In this document: piece after piece, positions 21,700 through 33,035 of the stretch
How positions within the stretch are numbered: position 1 is the first letter of the stretch
How the letters are laid out: every line of letters starts with the position of its first letter
Source: Capsicum annuum
Lineage: Eukaryota; Streptophyta; Magnoliopsida; Solanales; Solanaceae
Length of the DNA: 64,000 nucleotides
NCBI RefSeq assembly: GCF_002878395.1
Contig: NC_061112.1
Location: 43,164,627-43,228,626, forward strand
Direction: 5' to 3'
The notes under the pieces: generated by a model
The model's database searches: none
Told to the model about the DNA's origin: nothing
What the model saw: only the letters and a program-made list of their open reading frames with translations
Made by a program: the position numbers and the translations under genes

Positions 21700-24032
21700 A
21701 GAATTTGGGATGACTTTTTACTTTCGTATGGGCGATACCGTAGCACGAATTAGAGTGTGAAAGAGGAATATTCTAACTCTATTGCATGAACTAGAACATG
21801 AAGAAAGAGAGACATTCCTAAATGCCTAGTAGTCTCCTGCTTATAAGTATGGCGCGCTACACACCCATAAACAATACTCTACCCGACACGATTTCGCAGA
21901 CACCCTGGGACCATGAACCGTTCTTTGATACCAAGTTTGTCACGACCCAAACCGGGGCCCTGTCCATGACGAGAATTATGAACCATGAAGGCCCGAAACA
22001 CCCATATTTGTCTGATAATCATGCACATAACTCATATTATAAAAGAAGTGCGAAAGATAAATAATATTACGGAAACATGGTTAAGAATCATATGAAATCA
22101 ATAATGGGGAATAATGTCCCACAATCTCAACACAACATCTCTATAACGTCTGCGAAATCTCTACTACATGACTAAAATAAATATCTATCTGAAAACTGGG
22201 ACAAGGACTCCAGTAGACCCAAAACTACTAAATGATAAATGAAACTGCCAGACAATCAGGCCTTCCGGAATATAGAAGTCTCACCAAGTGACTCTGCAAT
22301 TCTGCCTGAGAATCTACTGATTATCTGGACCCCTAGACTGTGCCTCCAAACCTGGAAGGGAAGGGGGTCAATACAAAAGTACTGGTACGCAAAGAAATCA
22401 AAACAAAAATATAATATTTTTGCCAAATATAAGTAAGAGCCATTATAAAGCAGTTTCATATCCAATCATTAGAAAACACATGGGCAAAATGTAATAATTT
22501 TTCAACAATAATGTAATGCAACTGAGCTAGGTGGAATACCCTACATATCACATTTAAAAACTGTCAAACCTCGGTTGCCACTAAGATTAGAGTATAAGTG
22601 AGGGGAAGACACACAAGATCATACAGCAGAGTGTCTCGACCCAATGGTAGTGCACAAGATCACAAAGCATGGCTCCTAACCATAGTCCCAACTTGGGAAT
22701 GACATAAAGTCAAGTACGCAAGATCACAAAGTAGGGTACCAAATTCCCATGTCGGCAAACACGATTTCCAGCGATGAGCCCTTACACTCAAACACCTTCT
22801 TCGGGCATCCACCTATCTCATGTAAAATTAATGCATTTAAATTTCATCTGATTCAATCACATATCATATTCTATAGGGTATCGTCATACCTGACTTGCAA
22901 GTCATCAGTATCATATCATTCTTTTCATTCAACCATTATATTCAACATATTTTAAGATAAATAACTCTCTCCTTGAAAATTAAAATTTTATCCAATCATA
23001 ACAATTTTCAAAACATTTCATGTCATGCTTTTCAAGACGTTTTCAAACAATCTACGTGATATGAAAATTTAAAACAAAATCATATCAAGAGAGGGATTTC
23101 ATAATAATTCATGCTCTCAAGTTCACATCTTTTCGAAACGCACGCATATACATATATAATATGTCAAATCACTTCTGAAATAGGCCTAAAGACCAAATCA
23201 ATATTATATAACGTTTAAAACATGATTATATTCATAGTTTCAAAAACCCCATTGTAAAACATGAATTTAAAAGCCTATGATATTTTAGGGTAACCCCACG
23301 TACCTCTATATGCGACGATGATAGGTGCTTCTTGAAGCCTACGTTCTGGGGATTCCAAATATGCAATTAGTTTCAAAAACCCATGGTTGAATCTTAAGTT
23401 ACTTGGGTTTTATTTTGAAACCCTAAGGAGAGTTATTGAGTATTTTTATGAATGAAGGTGTATTTTGGGGTATTTGGGCACTGAATTACGTGTTTATGGC
23501 TAAATAAGGGTGGGAAAAGGACCATTTTATCCCAAAAACGAAGAGTTTAACTCACTTGAGTAGTAATGTATGTGGCGCACACCTTATCGTATAATATAGG
23601 TTGTGCGGAGCACTCTTTATCACACACATTAGGTTGTGCGTCGCACACCATATGCTGCACGACATACTCCACTTTACAAAGCCATAACTTCTTCCTCGGG
23701 TGTCAGATTTTTGCTAAATTGGTATTGCTGGAAAGATAATTCAAAGGCCTTTCATTTGATATATAGTAGGCACTATAATTCAATATATACAAAGAGTAAT
23801 AACCAATTGAAGTTGACCCAAGTTTTGACACTTACTAAAACTCAATCGATGGAAAAGCTTTCAACTCGTCCTTGAGTTAGGGGATCTCTATGATCTCAAT
23901 TCATGATTAACTAGATTTATACACCACATAGTTGATTAAAATACTATATTCACAATAGATTTATGGTTTTTAGAATGTGTATAAGTATAAATGACAATTT
24001 ACGTTCAAGTTTGAAAGTATGGGGGTGTTACA
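21700..24032 (-). mobile_element. 5' end of a minus-strand chromovirus: LTR, primer site and leader
   Basis: The LTR spans 21938-24032: plus-strand start TGTCACGACCC and end GGGGGTGTTACA, so on the minus strand it begins TGTAACACCCCC. Immediately left, the minus strand reads AACTTGGTATCAAAGAAC, an initiator-Met-like primer site. It is followed by a leader resembling that of the Tekay element (GTGTGTAGCGCGCC and TAAGCAGGAG near 21850; compare 13228-13262). No gag or pol follows, so the element is truncated to its left. The LTR is related to 30703-33015. Confidence 0.72.
23571..23665. repeat. Inverted-motif block in the LTR (GTGCG/CGCAC type)
   Basis: GTGGCGCACACC, GTTGTGCGGAGCACT and GTTGTGCGTCGCACACC lie within 95 bp. 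GTGCGTCGCAC is itself nearly palindromic. The adjacent 'cataacttcttcctcgggtg' and 'tcagattttt' block is shared with other LTRs in the window. Only the motif block is different. Confidence 0.65.
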
Positions 24033-25385
24033 TTCATGTTTTTCTTTAGTAATTTGAACTCAATTCATGTCCACGTATGACCCCAGGAAAAGTTGGGTTA
24101 GTGCATGCTTTAAATTTCTGTTGCGCGTGTCATATTCGAGTGAATTTCTTGTTACAATATCAAATTATGAATTTAGCCATGTAATCATGTTAGTTTCTCA
24201 TATTTAATACATTCTATGTTCAAGTTCATGCTTCTCACTTGTTTGAGGAAATGTTTATGTTTTGAGTCTTTGAACCATGATTCTATATTACAGTTTTCAA
24301 GATTTAATATCGTATTTTATGATCATTCAGTGCCAGCGGGTTATGAACACCCGAAACCTATGTGTTTTACATGATTTCAGTTTTTAAAGTAATGAGTCGG
24401 TTAAGCCATAAATTGTATTATTATACTCAGATATTTATGATCTTGATGAGCACTATCAGAAATAATGTTTAGTTGAATCTAATTTACTTCAGTACCAGTG
24501 TCAGTTTAGTTGGGAGTAGAATTTAGCACCGAGCGAACCCAAGGATGGGGGTTCACCTGCCAGTAGAGGGTGTAACCTTTAGTAACAGTCCCTGAGTTGC
24601 AGAATTATGTAGCCAGCGTAGACTTGAAATGTCTTCCTTCCAGTTAAGGGTTGACACACATCTTATGAGAGCACTTGCTAGAAGAGGGAAAGATTAGTGG
24701 ATCCGCACAGCCAGTGTTAGTACCCATGGCACGGTACTGGCACCCTTCCAACTGGGGTTACAGATTGGACCTTAATTAGTTCAGATTTAGGCATGTCGGT
24801 TACATGATACCTTCCACTGTCTCAGTTAGTATTTAGAGTACATCAGTTCAGGTTTGCATAACCAAGTATATAGATATCAGTTATTCATAAATCAGTATTC
24901 AGTTACACAGATTACTTCAATTCATGATTATGTTTGGTCTTGCATTCTCAGACTTTTCATATGCATTCATTCATGTTCAATTATCTTATGCTTTTCAGTT
25001 AGTTCTTATCTCACATACCAGTATATTTCAAGTACTGACTGCATACTTTTCTTTGTGCTATGTTGTCTTATAACATAGGTTCGAATGCTCAGTTTTCTGA
25101 CCATTCTTAGACAGCTCTACGTTTCTAGAAACAATAGTGGTGAATCCTCATCCATCGAGGACATGATATGATTTTCTCATTTATTTTAGTATTTCTTTGT
25201 GTTCAGTTAGTCGGAGTTAGTTGTGGGTTTGTCCCATCAACTCCTCATGAAGTTTAGAGGCTTTCAGACGATCAGTTAGACAGTTAGTCAGGTCTTTAGC
25301 AGGTACCAGCTTATGGGTTAGCTTGTGGTTACTTGTGGCCGTAAGCACCATTGACGCGACTAGGGGGAAGCCTCGAGTTGTGACA
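24033..25385 (+). repeat. Truncated chromovirus LTR (3' portion)
   Basis: This has the same landmark order as the second half of the Tekay LTR. A 'ttagcaccgagcg' region occurs at about 24525, then 'gtactgactgcatac' and 'ataacataggttc' (25033-25083), 'tgaatcctcatccatcgagga' (25141), 'gtgggtttgtcccat' (25223), 'gtggccgtaagcacc' (25335) and an end GTTGTGACA at 25378-25385. Its left part is missing: the neighbouring minus-strand LTR ends exactly at 24032, so that element probably inserted into this one. The ORF 25217-25423 (minus) is antisense chance. Confidence 0.62.
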
Positions 25386-25440
25386 TACACCGTATTCAAC
25401 ATTATTCTTATACCATCTACCAAACGACCCCTAAGATGAT
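25386..25440. mobile_element. MITE end (GTTTGGTA type), inverted
   Basis: On the minus strand this reads AGGGGTCGTTTGGTAGATGG, then ATAAGAATAATG, like the end at 10317. Only one end is visible because the truncated LTR abuts it at 25385. Confidence 0.4.
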
Positions 25441-26035
25441 ATACAAATCAATAATATATTTATTTGATCTTTTCTATTTAATATACACTATGATAATATT
25501 CAAATTACATTGGGATGTACATTTAAAAAAGGAGAAATCAGATATACATATACAAAAAGTACATTCACATATACATTTTGAAAGATACACTCACATATAC
25601 ATTTGAATTATATAATATACAATTGAAAATACATAAAATTCTGTCTTTCCTGTGTTATGTAATATTGAATTAGTATACAACTATTACATATAGAAATATA
25701 ATTGAAACATGTATGAATATTGAGAAAGAGAGGAGGGGTAGAGAAAGTAAGAGAAAGGGGAGGGAGGTGAAAGGGGGGAGGAAGATGGTTAAACTTTGTT
25801 ATAAATAAAAAAATTATAATTATTATAAACATTAACCATGTTATGGTAATTGTGGGCCATGTTTCCTATGCTATGTAATTTTTTCAATAATTTTTTTAAA
25901 AAATATATCAAGTCAAATATTTTAAGAATTCTTATCCTAATTCTTTCACCTATAAATCTTATTTTAACCCGCTATTTTCAAAATTAAAGGAAAAAAAATT
26001 TTCACCATTCACTCAATTATCTTAATGTCACAACC
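25440..26035. other. AT-rich repeat with purine-rich centre; no gene
   Basis: Repeated 'cacatatacatt' units occur at 25568-25605. A purine-rich run (AGAGAGGAGGGGTAGAG to GGGGGGAGGAAG) occurs at 25713-25790. It is an inverted relative of 9880-10316. AT-rich filler follows to 26035. Confidence 0.4.
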
Positions 26036-28440
26036 CGACTTGCGAGTCATGATGGTACCTACTCTATCCTGCCAGTAGGTAAGCCGAATCGTAACCTAGA
26101 GCTAAAGACAATGGGTTAACTTGGTAGGAAAAGCCTATAAGGCAAAAAAACAACAAGTACAACTTTTGAATAAAATAAGGTATTAGAAATATGTAAAAGA
26201 TAGGCAATACATAAATACCATCCCACAACCTGGTAGAGCCAGTACATGAGCAACTATAAATACAACCCAAATATCTAAAATAGGAAATATAATCTATCTC
26301 AAAATTAAAGACTAGACATAAGTAAGATAGAATAAAATAGGCAACTCTGACTCCAAGAGCTCACCCTATCTCCAAAACTCCACACAACACGAACGTCGAT
26401 CAATGACGACAACTAGAACTCGAATTTGCACGAAAAGGTACAGAAGTGTAGTATGAGTACCAAAACCATTGGTACTTAGTGGGCATCATCGACCGACTGA
26501 GCTAAATCATGATATAAGTATGATAAAATCCAAGATAACATAACTAAATCAAGGTAGAGACAAACCTGAATCAACTCCAACATCACTGTTCATAAATAAG
26601 TGAATAAACTAAAATAATAATCATAATATAAAGATCAACACATGCAATGATAACTACAAAATTGGCCTCTATAAGACAATCATCAAGTACCAAGGCATCT
26701 CAATATTACCACAATAAATATTTCCTAGATGTACACAAGCTTATAAAAGGTCTTCAATAACTAACACAAGTTTTGGCCTAATATGGGTCGAAGAGCCCAG
26801 TTCTAAATCCCCAAAGTCGTTTATCAAGAAATATATACCTCAGAATAGGTTAAGGTATATAAATCCACTATTAGAGGTTGACTAATCTATAACTAGTCCT
26901 GGGATAGCAATTCCTTCCAATAGAGAGCAATTGAGTCAATTCCACACAAGGTAATGACAATTAGGGTAAGTTCTACCTAAACTCAAGTGACTAAGGCAAT
27001 CTCCTCATTAGTTGAGTAACTAAAGACTTTCAGTCCTAATCAAGAGCCTACAAGTTCAACTTCACCTAAGGTAAGATTAACTAGGCTAATTATGCCAACA
27101 AAAGGCATTCAAAATAGCCTAAACGGTCCAGCTAACCCAAGTATTGTAATTTATAACACCAACACCTAAAATTCATCCCGAATCTAACATAATATCATAA
27201 ACATACTATGAATTATCTTCATCTAACAAGGGGTAAAACCTAGTTTACCTGGATGTCGAAGAAAGATTAAAAGATTCGCTAAATCACCATTTTTTTCTTT
27301 AGAGAACCTTCTGCAAGATGTCAAGCTATTAAAATCACATTCTACTCATCAATACGAGAAAAATGATACCCATATTACACCATTGTTCTTTGGATCCAAA
27401 AATCATCCAAAAATTTCATATGGATCCCATTTACGGAAATTTGTATTTTCGAAATTAACCCAACGTTTTCTCATGCTCAAGGAGTCATTGCCCTCAAAAT
27501 GGATAAAATTTGAGCTAATTTTAGGCTAAAATCAAGCAATCAAGATATAGGAATTTTGAATAAGAAATGAGAAAATCTATCATGAAAATGGTGAAATCTT
27601 ACCACAAAATCGAAGGAGAATCACAAAAACAAGTGTTAGCCAAGCTCCCAGATATCCCACAAGCTCCAATTTCAAGCTATCTCACTATTTAGGGTTTTAT
27701 CTCTCTTAGAAATGGATGAAGAATAAGAAAAATAGACTAAAAAGAATGAGAAAAATAGATCGAAAAGGGTCTATTTATACCCATAATAGGTCCTCGGGTG
27801 TCGTTATCATGACACAGGATCGCTATCCCGACACAGGTATCGCTATCATGATATATTGGGGCTGCAAAAGAGAGTCGTGATTGTGACATTCAACCTTGCG
27901 ATCACAACATCTGTTACCCTACTCAAGGGAATGGTGGTCGCGACCCGAATTCTTGCTAATAGCAGCGACACCAGTTACAGCTGAGACTTAAAGTTTTTTC
28001 AAGTCTCTACTAGCCCCTAGGAATTTATCCAAAATCTCGTACATGCAAACGGACTATGATACCATACTAAATTTGATGTCCCAAACTCAATGACACAGTT
28101 AAAATTTCCATCCTAGGTCGTTTTGACAAAAGGTGGATCCCACACCTAATTTTCATTTTTTTAACTTTTTGACTGATAGGTTGAAATGAGCTTGGGTGCA
28201 TCGGGATCCAAACCAAGAGTCCTTCTAGCCTAAAATCAACATTTCAAAGTTGATGAAACAGTCAGAATTAGCATATGAGGTTGTTTGATTAATGTTTTTA
28301 CCCAAGGGACATTTGAAACTAGTGAAGATTTTAAAATAGAGAATTGACTCTAAAAATCAAACGAACTGTCTGGTAATCGAACTGTCAGTCTCAGCAAGTT
28401 ATAAATGATTTGGGGAATCTATAAAAAAGCTCTAATGGTG
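26036..28440 (-). repeat. LTR-like sequence, minus strand, right edge undefined
   Basis: The plus-strand start TGTCACAACCCGACTTGCG matches the minus-strand 3' ends of other gypsy LTRs here (compare 21938 and 30703). A block of CGCTATC-ATGACAC and GCGATCACAAC motifs lies at 27790-27985. A 'tataccc' region is next to it at about 27775, and the usual 'aaactgtcagtctcagca-gttataaa' region is at 28370-28405. No clear TGTAACACCCC end or target duplication was found. It is therefore a truncated LTR or one with a divergent start. Confidence 0.5.
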
Positions 28441-28775
28441 AAAATAAGCGAAAATATGAAAAATAACCTAAAGGATCACTACAATTTTGTAGCTTTAATA
28501 TTTTGTTTTCATCTTTTCTTTAGTTACTACTCCTCCTCATTTCTTTTTCATTTGGTTTCTTCTCAATGGTTGTTAGAACTTCAAGTATATCCTCCAAATT
28601 TTGAATTAGTGAAAACTCTTTTCATTACAAAATTTTGAAAAAAGAATTATTTTCAAAAATAAAATGAAAAATAGGATGCGTTTATCATGCAAATAAATGA
28701 ACATTTTAAGAAGAGTGTGTTGGTAAAATCTTAGGGCCATTCAAATTGTCCATTATGAGAGAATTTTAAAAATAT

Positions 28776-29039
28776 TTGGATGAGACCAGCAATATTGCTA
28801 ATCTATTAGGAAGGTTAGTAGTTTTCTCTCCAACAACTATTAACAAGTTGTTCCCCTTGCCTACAGTGAATGACATAACTACAATCATATTTTGTGATTG
28901 TCCAAATTTGAAATTGATCAAAAAATATTTGTGTCCCTATGGTGTTGATTGGAGTTTCACAATAGGTGACAAACTCTATCTCAATGGGAACAACATAAAA
29001 AGAAGAAGAAAAGTCATTATCGGCTATTTTGAGCAATAG
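28776..29039 (+). pseudogene. Fragment resembling 'putative plant transposon protein' domain
   Basis: The 87-codon frame contains RLVVFSPTTINKLFPLP, then a hydrophobic/charged stretch LKLIKKYLCPYGVDWSF and IKRRRKVIIGYFEQ. The layout (conserved 'VxFSP--IN-LF-LP', then an 'L---L---G--W' element and a basic segment) resembles the plant transposon-associated domain found in large gypsy-like elements. The usual C-terminal 'W--F----L-P--H' part is missing. This is a weak resemblance made by eye. No neighbouring gene supports function. Confidence 0.35.
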
Positions 29040-30065
29040 CTTAATTCCCGATACTGATTTATCTAAAGTTTTAGTGCAGAAAATTTTTTGATACATTATT
29101 ATTGTTTTGTATTTAGTATTTTTAGTTGGGGGAGAGGGGTAAGGGATATAGGGGTGTGAATGATTTTAGTAGAGATTGAGCTGAATCGAATTGAATGAAA
29201 TTGGAATCGAACCATGATGGTGTTAGTCCCAGAATAAAATCGTGGTTAGGGAATCTCCTCTCGAGTAAGAAGGGAATAGCTCGAGACTAACAATAATGAT
29301 GACCACGTACAAAAAAACAAATAGAAGGACAGTGTGTCAGGGCTCTCAAGTGCATAGACGATCATAGATGGAACCACATCAGGCACTTGATATTGGGTTG
29401 GTATCCTTCAACGACAAGTAACGCTTTGGTATTGGTTGTTTTACTATAGGTGTCAGATGTCGCTCTCTTCTCGGTCTAAGGCAGTCCTTGTATCCCTATA
29501 AATATGTACCACTCCTCATTGTAAAGTGATCTGATTTTACTCATATCTATTCTCAAGCAATAAAAATCTTTAGCTTTGCTCTTAAGTGTTCTCTTTTGTT
29601 TTAGTTATCTTTGTTTATAGTTGTAAGTATTGCAATTGCAATTAAGATCCACTCATGGCTAAGTAACTGTGGAATACGTTGTTGTTCCATATTTGTTTTC
29701 GGGCTCTAATCTCTTATAAGTTGCAGTACTTGCTTTGTCTATTTACTATCTTGCAAACACTCGCTACTAATTCAAAGCTAAATCGAATACATGCTCTTGG
29801 CCCACCTATAAATCTAACTGTCCCAAATTGATCGTAAGCAATGTTAATTGTACCATGTATTTTTCTACCAAAAGATATTGATCATAAATAAGAAGAATTA
29901 TTCTGTAGAAAGACAAAAATGAATTCACATTCATATATGAAGCAAACGAGTCTTTAATTTTTTCAGAGTAAGTGGACTTCATTAAAATAATAAGACAATT
30001 CAAATTTCAATTTTTGTGGAGAAAAAAGTCCTAGTAAACGTAAAGAAACAAAATCTTTACATTAT
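29040..30065. other. Possible LTR fragment and unassigned DNA
   Basis: 29219-29640 starts TGTTAGTCCCAG, has a TATA-like CCCTATAAATATG at about 29492, and has AATAAA at about 29559, as the end half of an LTR would. I could not find a second copy in the window. The remainder is AT-rich with no gene recognised. Confidence 0.3.
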
Positions 30066-30067
30066 TA

Positions 30068-30300
30068 TAGTCAGACCTCTCTATAACGTCATCTCGTTAT
30101 AATGATATTTCACTATAGCGGCCTGCGTTTCTCCATAATTAATTTTTCTTGTTATATTTGACTTTTCTATTACGGCATTCTACCTATAACAACAATGACT
30201 TTATTATAGTGATACACTCTTTGCAAAATTATCCATGTATAACAACGTACTCAAATATTATGTAATAATATTTTGTAAGAAATATATTTATGTTCAAAAT
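30068..30300 (+). mobile_element. One end of a Solanaceae MITE (GACCTCTCTATAACG type)
   Basis: GTCAGACCTCTCTATAACG at 30071, then 'tcgttataa' and 'ttcactatagcgg', then further '-ataacaac-' blocks. This is the end I recognise from a common Solanaceae MITE whose other end would be its reverse complement. That end is not seen, so the copy is truncated. Transposon class is uncertain. Confidence 0.55.
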
Positions 30301-30702
30301 AAAATACTAAATATTTTATAATCATCATCATTAATATTTTCCTTTTTTTAACTAGTCAATCCTACGTGCTATGTACATGTGTCTCACATAATCAATAAAA
30401 CTATACATAAGAAAAATAAATTATTAAGAAGTAGAGCTTGTCCGTTTTGAATCTCTAAGAAACTAAATACATCAGACAAAATCACTAGCAGTAAAAAAGT
30501 ATATATAAAAGCGTCGACATATCTATGACTCTATACCAAAGTAAAATAATTTAAATTTTTGTACCTGAATAAGTGGAATAGAATACCAAGTTTACTATCA
30601 TTTTAAATAATACTAAGATACAGCTATGCAAACTCAACTTTAGGGGAGTTGGGATCTTATGAAAATAACCTCTTTATCTCTATGATTAAGAGGTAAGATC
30701 TG
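30301..30702. other. AT-rich DNA without recognised features
   Basis: No ORF with a known product, no RNA gene and no clear repeat ends. Confidence 0.4.
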
Positions 30703-33015
30703 TGTTATCACAACCCAAACTGGGGCCTGGCCATGACGGATATCCCGAACTATGAAGGCCCAGAATGTGCTTCTCTATCTGGTAATCATGCACAACATTC
30801 ATATAATAAAAGAAAATTTGGAAATATAATCGAATACGAAAACATGTCATACTCTGAATTTAATTTAACAATAAAGGATAAAACCCCAATATCAACAAAA
30901 CAACATCTGAACCAGTCTGCAAAATCTCTACTACATCTGAAAATAACAACTATCTGAAAACTGGGACAAGGCCCCTAGTAGACCAAAACCATAATAAGTA
31001 ACATAATCTGAAAGACATAGGCCTTCTGAAATAAAGAAGGCTCACCAACTGCACACATCACTGCTTTCTGAAAACTCTATGGCTTAGCAGGACCTCTGAA
31101 TTGAACTTTAGACCTTGGGAGGTAGGGGATCAATAAAAATATATTGGTATGCAGAGAAAATCTAAAATAAAAATTTGTATTCAACATATATGAGAGCAAT
31201 TTAAAACAGTTCATAAACATATCATATAGTAAGAAATCTCATGGGCATTTTTTAAAGACTCTGTAAAATTATCTGAAATCTGTGACCCTTTTTGTTTTAC
31301 TTCTGTTCTAGGTGGTATATCCTACAATTTTGTAATTCTATGTGCTATATGAAATCTGCAATTAACTCGACAGCCAAGCCCCCAATCTAAGTGTGTCGCA
31401 AGGGTCGGAGTCTTTGAATCTACTACGCCACACGGCCTTCGCCAGCATACAATAATAATCTGCCCGTATTGATAAATACAGTTTTAGGCTAAGAGTTACT
31501 TGAACTTAAGCCTTCTTTGGATAACTACCTAACCCTCTTTATGCCTATTTTTAACTCTTTAAAACATGCATTCTCTGAAAACATATTCGGAAAATATTCT
31601 TTGAAGACATACTCTGAAAACATACTCTGTTATGGCATACGTACTTATGGTATCACCATACCATTCACTTGCAAGTCACATCTTTGAGCCATTATTATCA
31701 TATTAGAATCTCTGTTTCCAAAACATAAATTTGGACCACCATATCAATAAATCAGTTCGAAGCACCCTTTTCTTAAATACTCATGTAAACACATGTATGC
31801 AACTCTCTTTGACAACATTTCAAATGATACAAGGTGGTCATGTCAAAATTCTAAATCTTATGCAAATCTTTCTCTCTTTAACAAAACATATTTATATCAA
31901 GAAACCCCCTCTCAAAATCTTTAAATTATGCTCAAAATACTATGGTATTTGAGTAAACTATTTTCAAGCCATAAATCATGCATATCAAATCATTCACAGT
32001 AAGATCTCAAATTTAAAGTCATCACAAGAGAAGAATTTCATTATTTATGCTCTCAAACAATCTTCAAATCTGAATTTTTCATACATATACATATACATGT
32101 AAATCAATTTAAGGGGAAAGGCCCAAGGACCAAATCAACAATGCATTTTAACATTTATATTGCATAATAAAATCATATATTTCAAAACCCCTTTCTAAAA
32201 TCATGCTTGAAAATCTTTAAATCATGTTCTAGTGTTTCCAAGCCCATGTAGTTTTTTAGGATAAACCCTACGTACCTTAAATTATAAGATCTAAAAGATA
32301 GAACTTAGATCTTGATAGATGAAACCCGGATCTTGATTTGTTTCTTGGAGATCTTGAACTTAAGGGTTGATTTTCTTGAATTTCTTGTTCTTGGAGAAAA
32401 CCCTTATTTGATCTTATTTAGAGAGTGAAGAGGAAGTTTTTGATGTTGTAAAACTGATAATGATTGATTAATAACACTTAAGGGGTGATTTAATTCATGT
32501 GAAAGGTTTTTGGAGTGAGGGAAAGACCAAAATACTCCTACGAAATCACTTTCTAGTTGCTGAAATTCTCAGCTGATGACCAAGGCTGATAAGCCGTCAG
32601 ATTTGTGACAAGCCGTCAGAATTGTCGTCACTTAGTTGCCAGGCTTATATACTAGAGCAAACTGGGCATAACTATTTGTTCCAATATCAGATTTTAGAAA
32701 AATTGGTGGAACTGGAAAAAGGACTCAAAGACCTTTTATTTGATATATAGTAGGTCCCCCAGTTCGTCATATACAAGGAGTTATGGTCGATTGAAATTAA
32801 TCCAAGTTTTGACGCTCACTAAAACTTGAACGATAGGAAAGCTTTCAACTAGTCCTTGAGTTAAGGGACCTCTATGATCTCGACTCATTCCCAACTAGAT
32901 TCACACACTACATAAATGATTAACACACTATATTTTCATTAGATTTATGGCTTTTTCGAACATCTACGCATAGAAATGACGGCTTTCGTTCTAGCCTGAA
33001 ATGCGGGGTGTTACA
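30703..33015 (-). repeat. Chromovirus 3' LTR (minus strand)
   Basis: 2,313 bp; plus-strand start TGTTATCACAACCCAAAC and end GCGGGGTGTTACA. The start region (30703-30790) is clearly homologous to 21938-22020 ('ccaaac-ggggcc', 'atgaaggccc', 'tgataatcatgcac'). A purine-rich tract on the minus strand lies just right of it, which identifies this as a 3' LTR with its internal region to the right. A motif block (GCCGTCAGATTTGTGAC and AAGCCGTCAGAATTGTCG) lies at 32572-32640. Confidence 0.75.
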
Positions 33016-33035
33016 TTATCTCCCCTTTGGGACAT
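33016..33035 (-). promoter_or_regulatory. Polypurine tract of the minus-strand chromovirus
   Basis: On the minus strand GTCCCAAAGGGGAGATAA runs into the LTR start TGTAACACCCC. Upstream 'ATTCGGAGATGAATG' matches the corresponding 'attcgaggatgaat' of the Tekay element (about 18171-18187). Confidence 0.75.

Noticed and set aside
25217..25423. 68-codon minus-strand ORF
   Set aside because: Antisense within the truncated LTR at 24033-25385.
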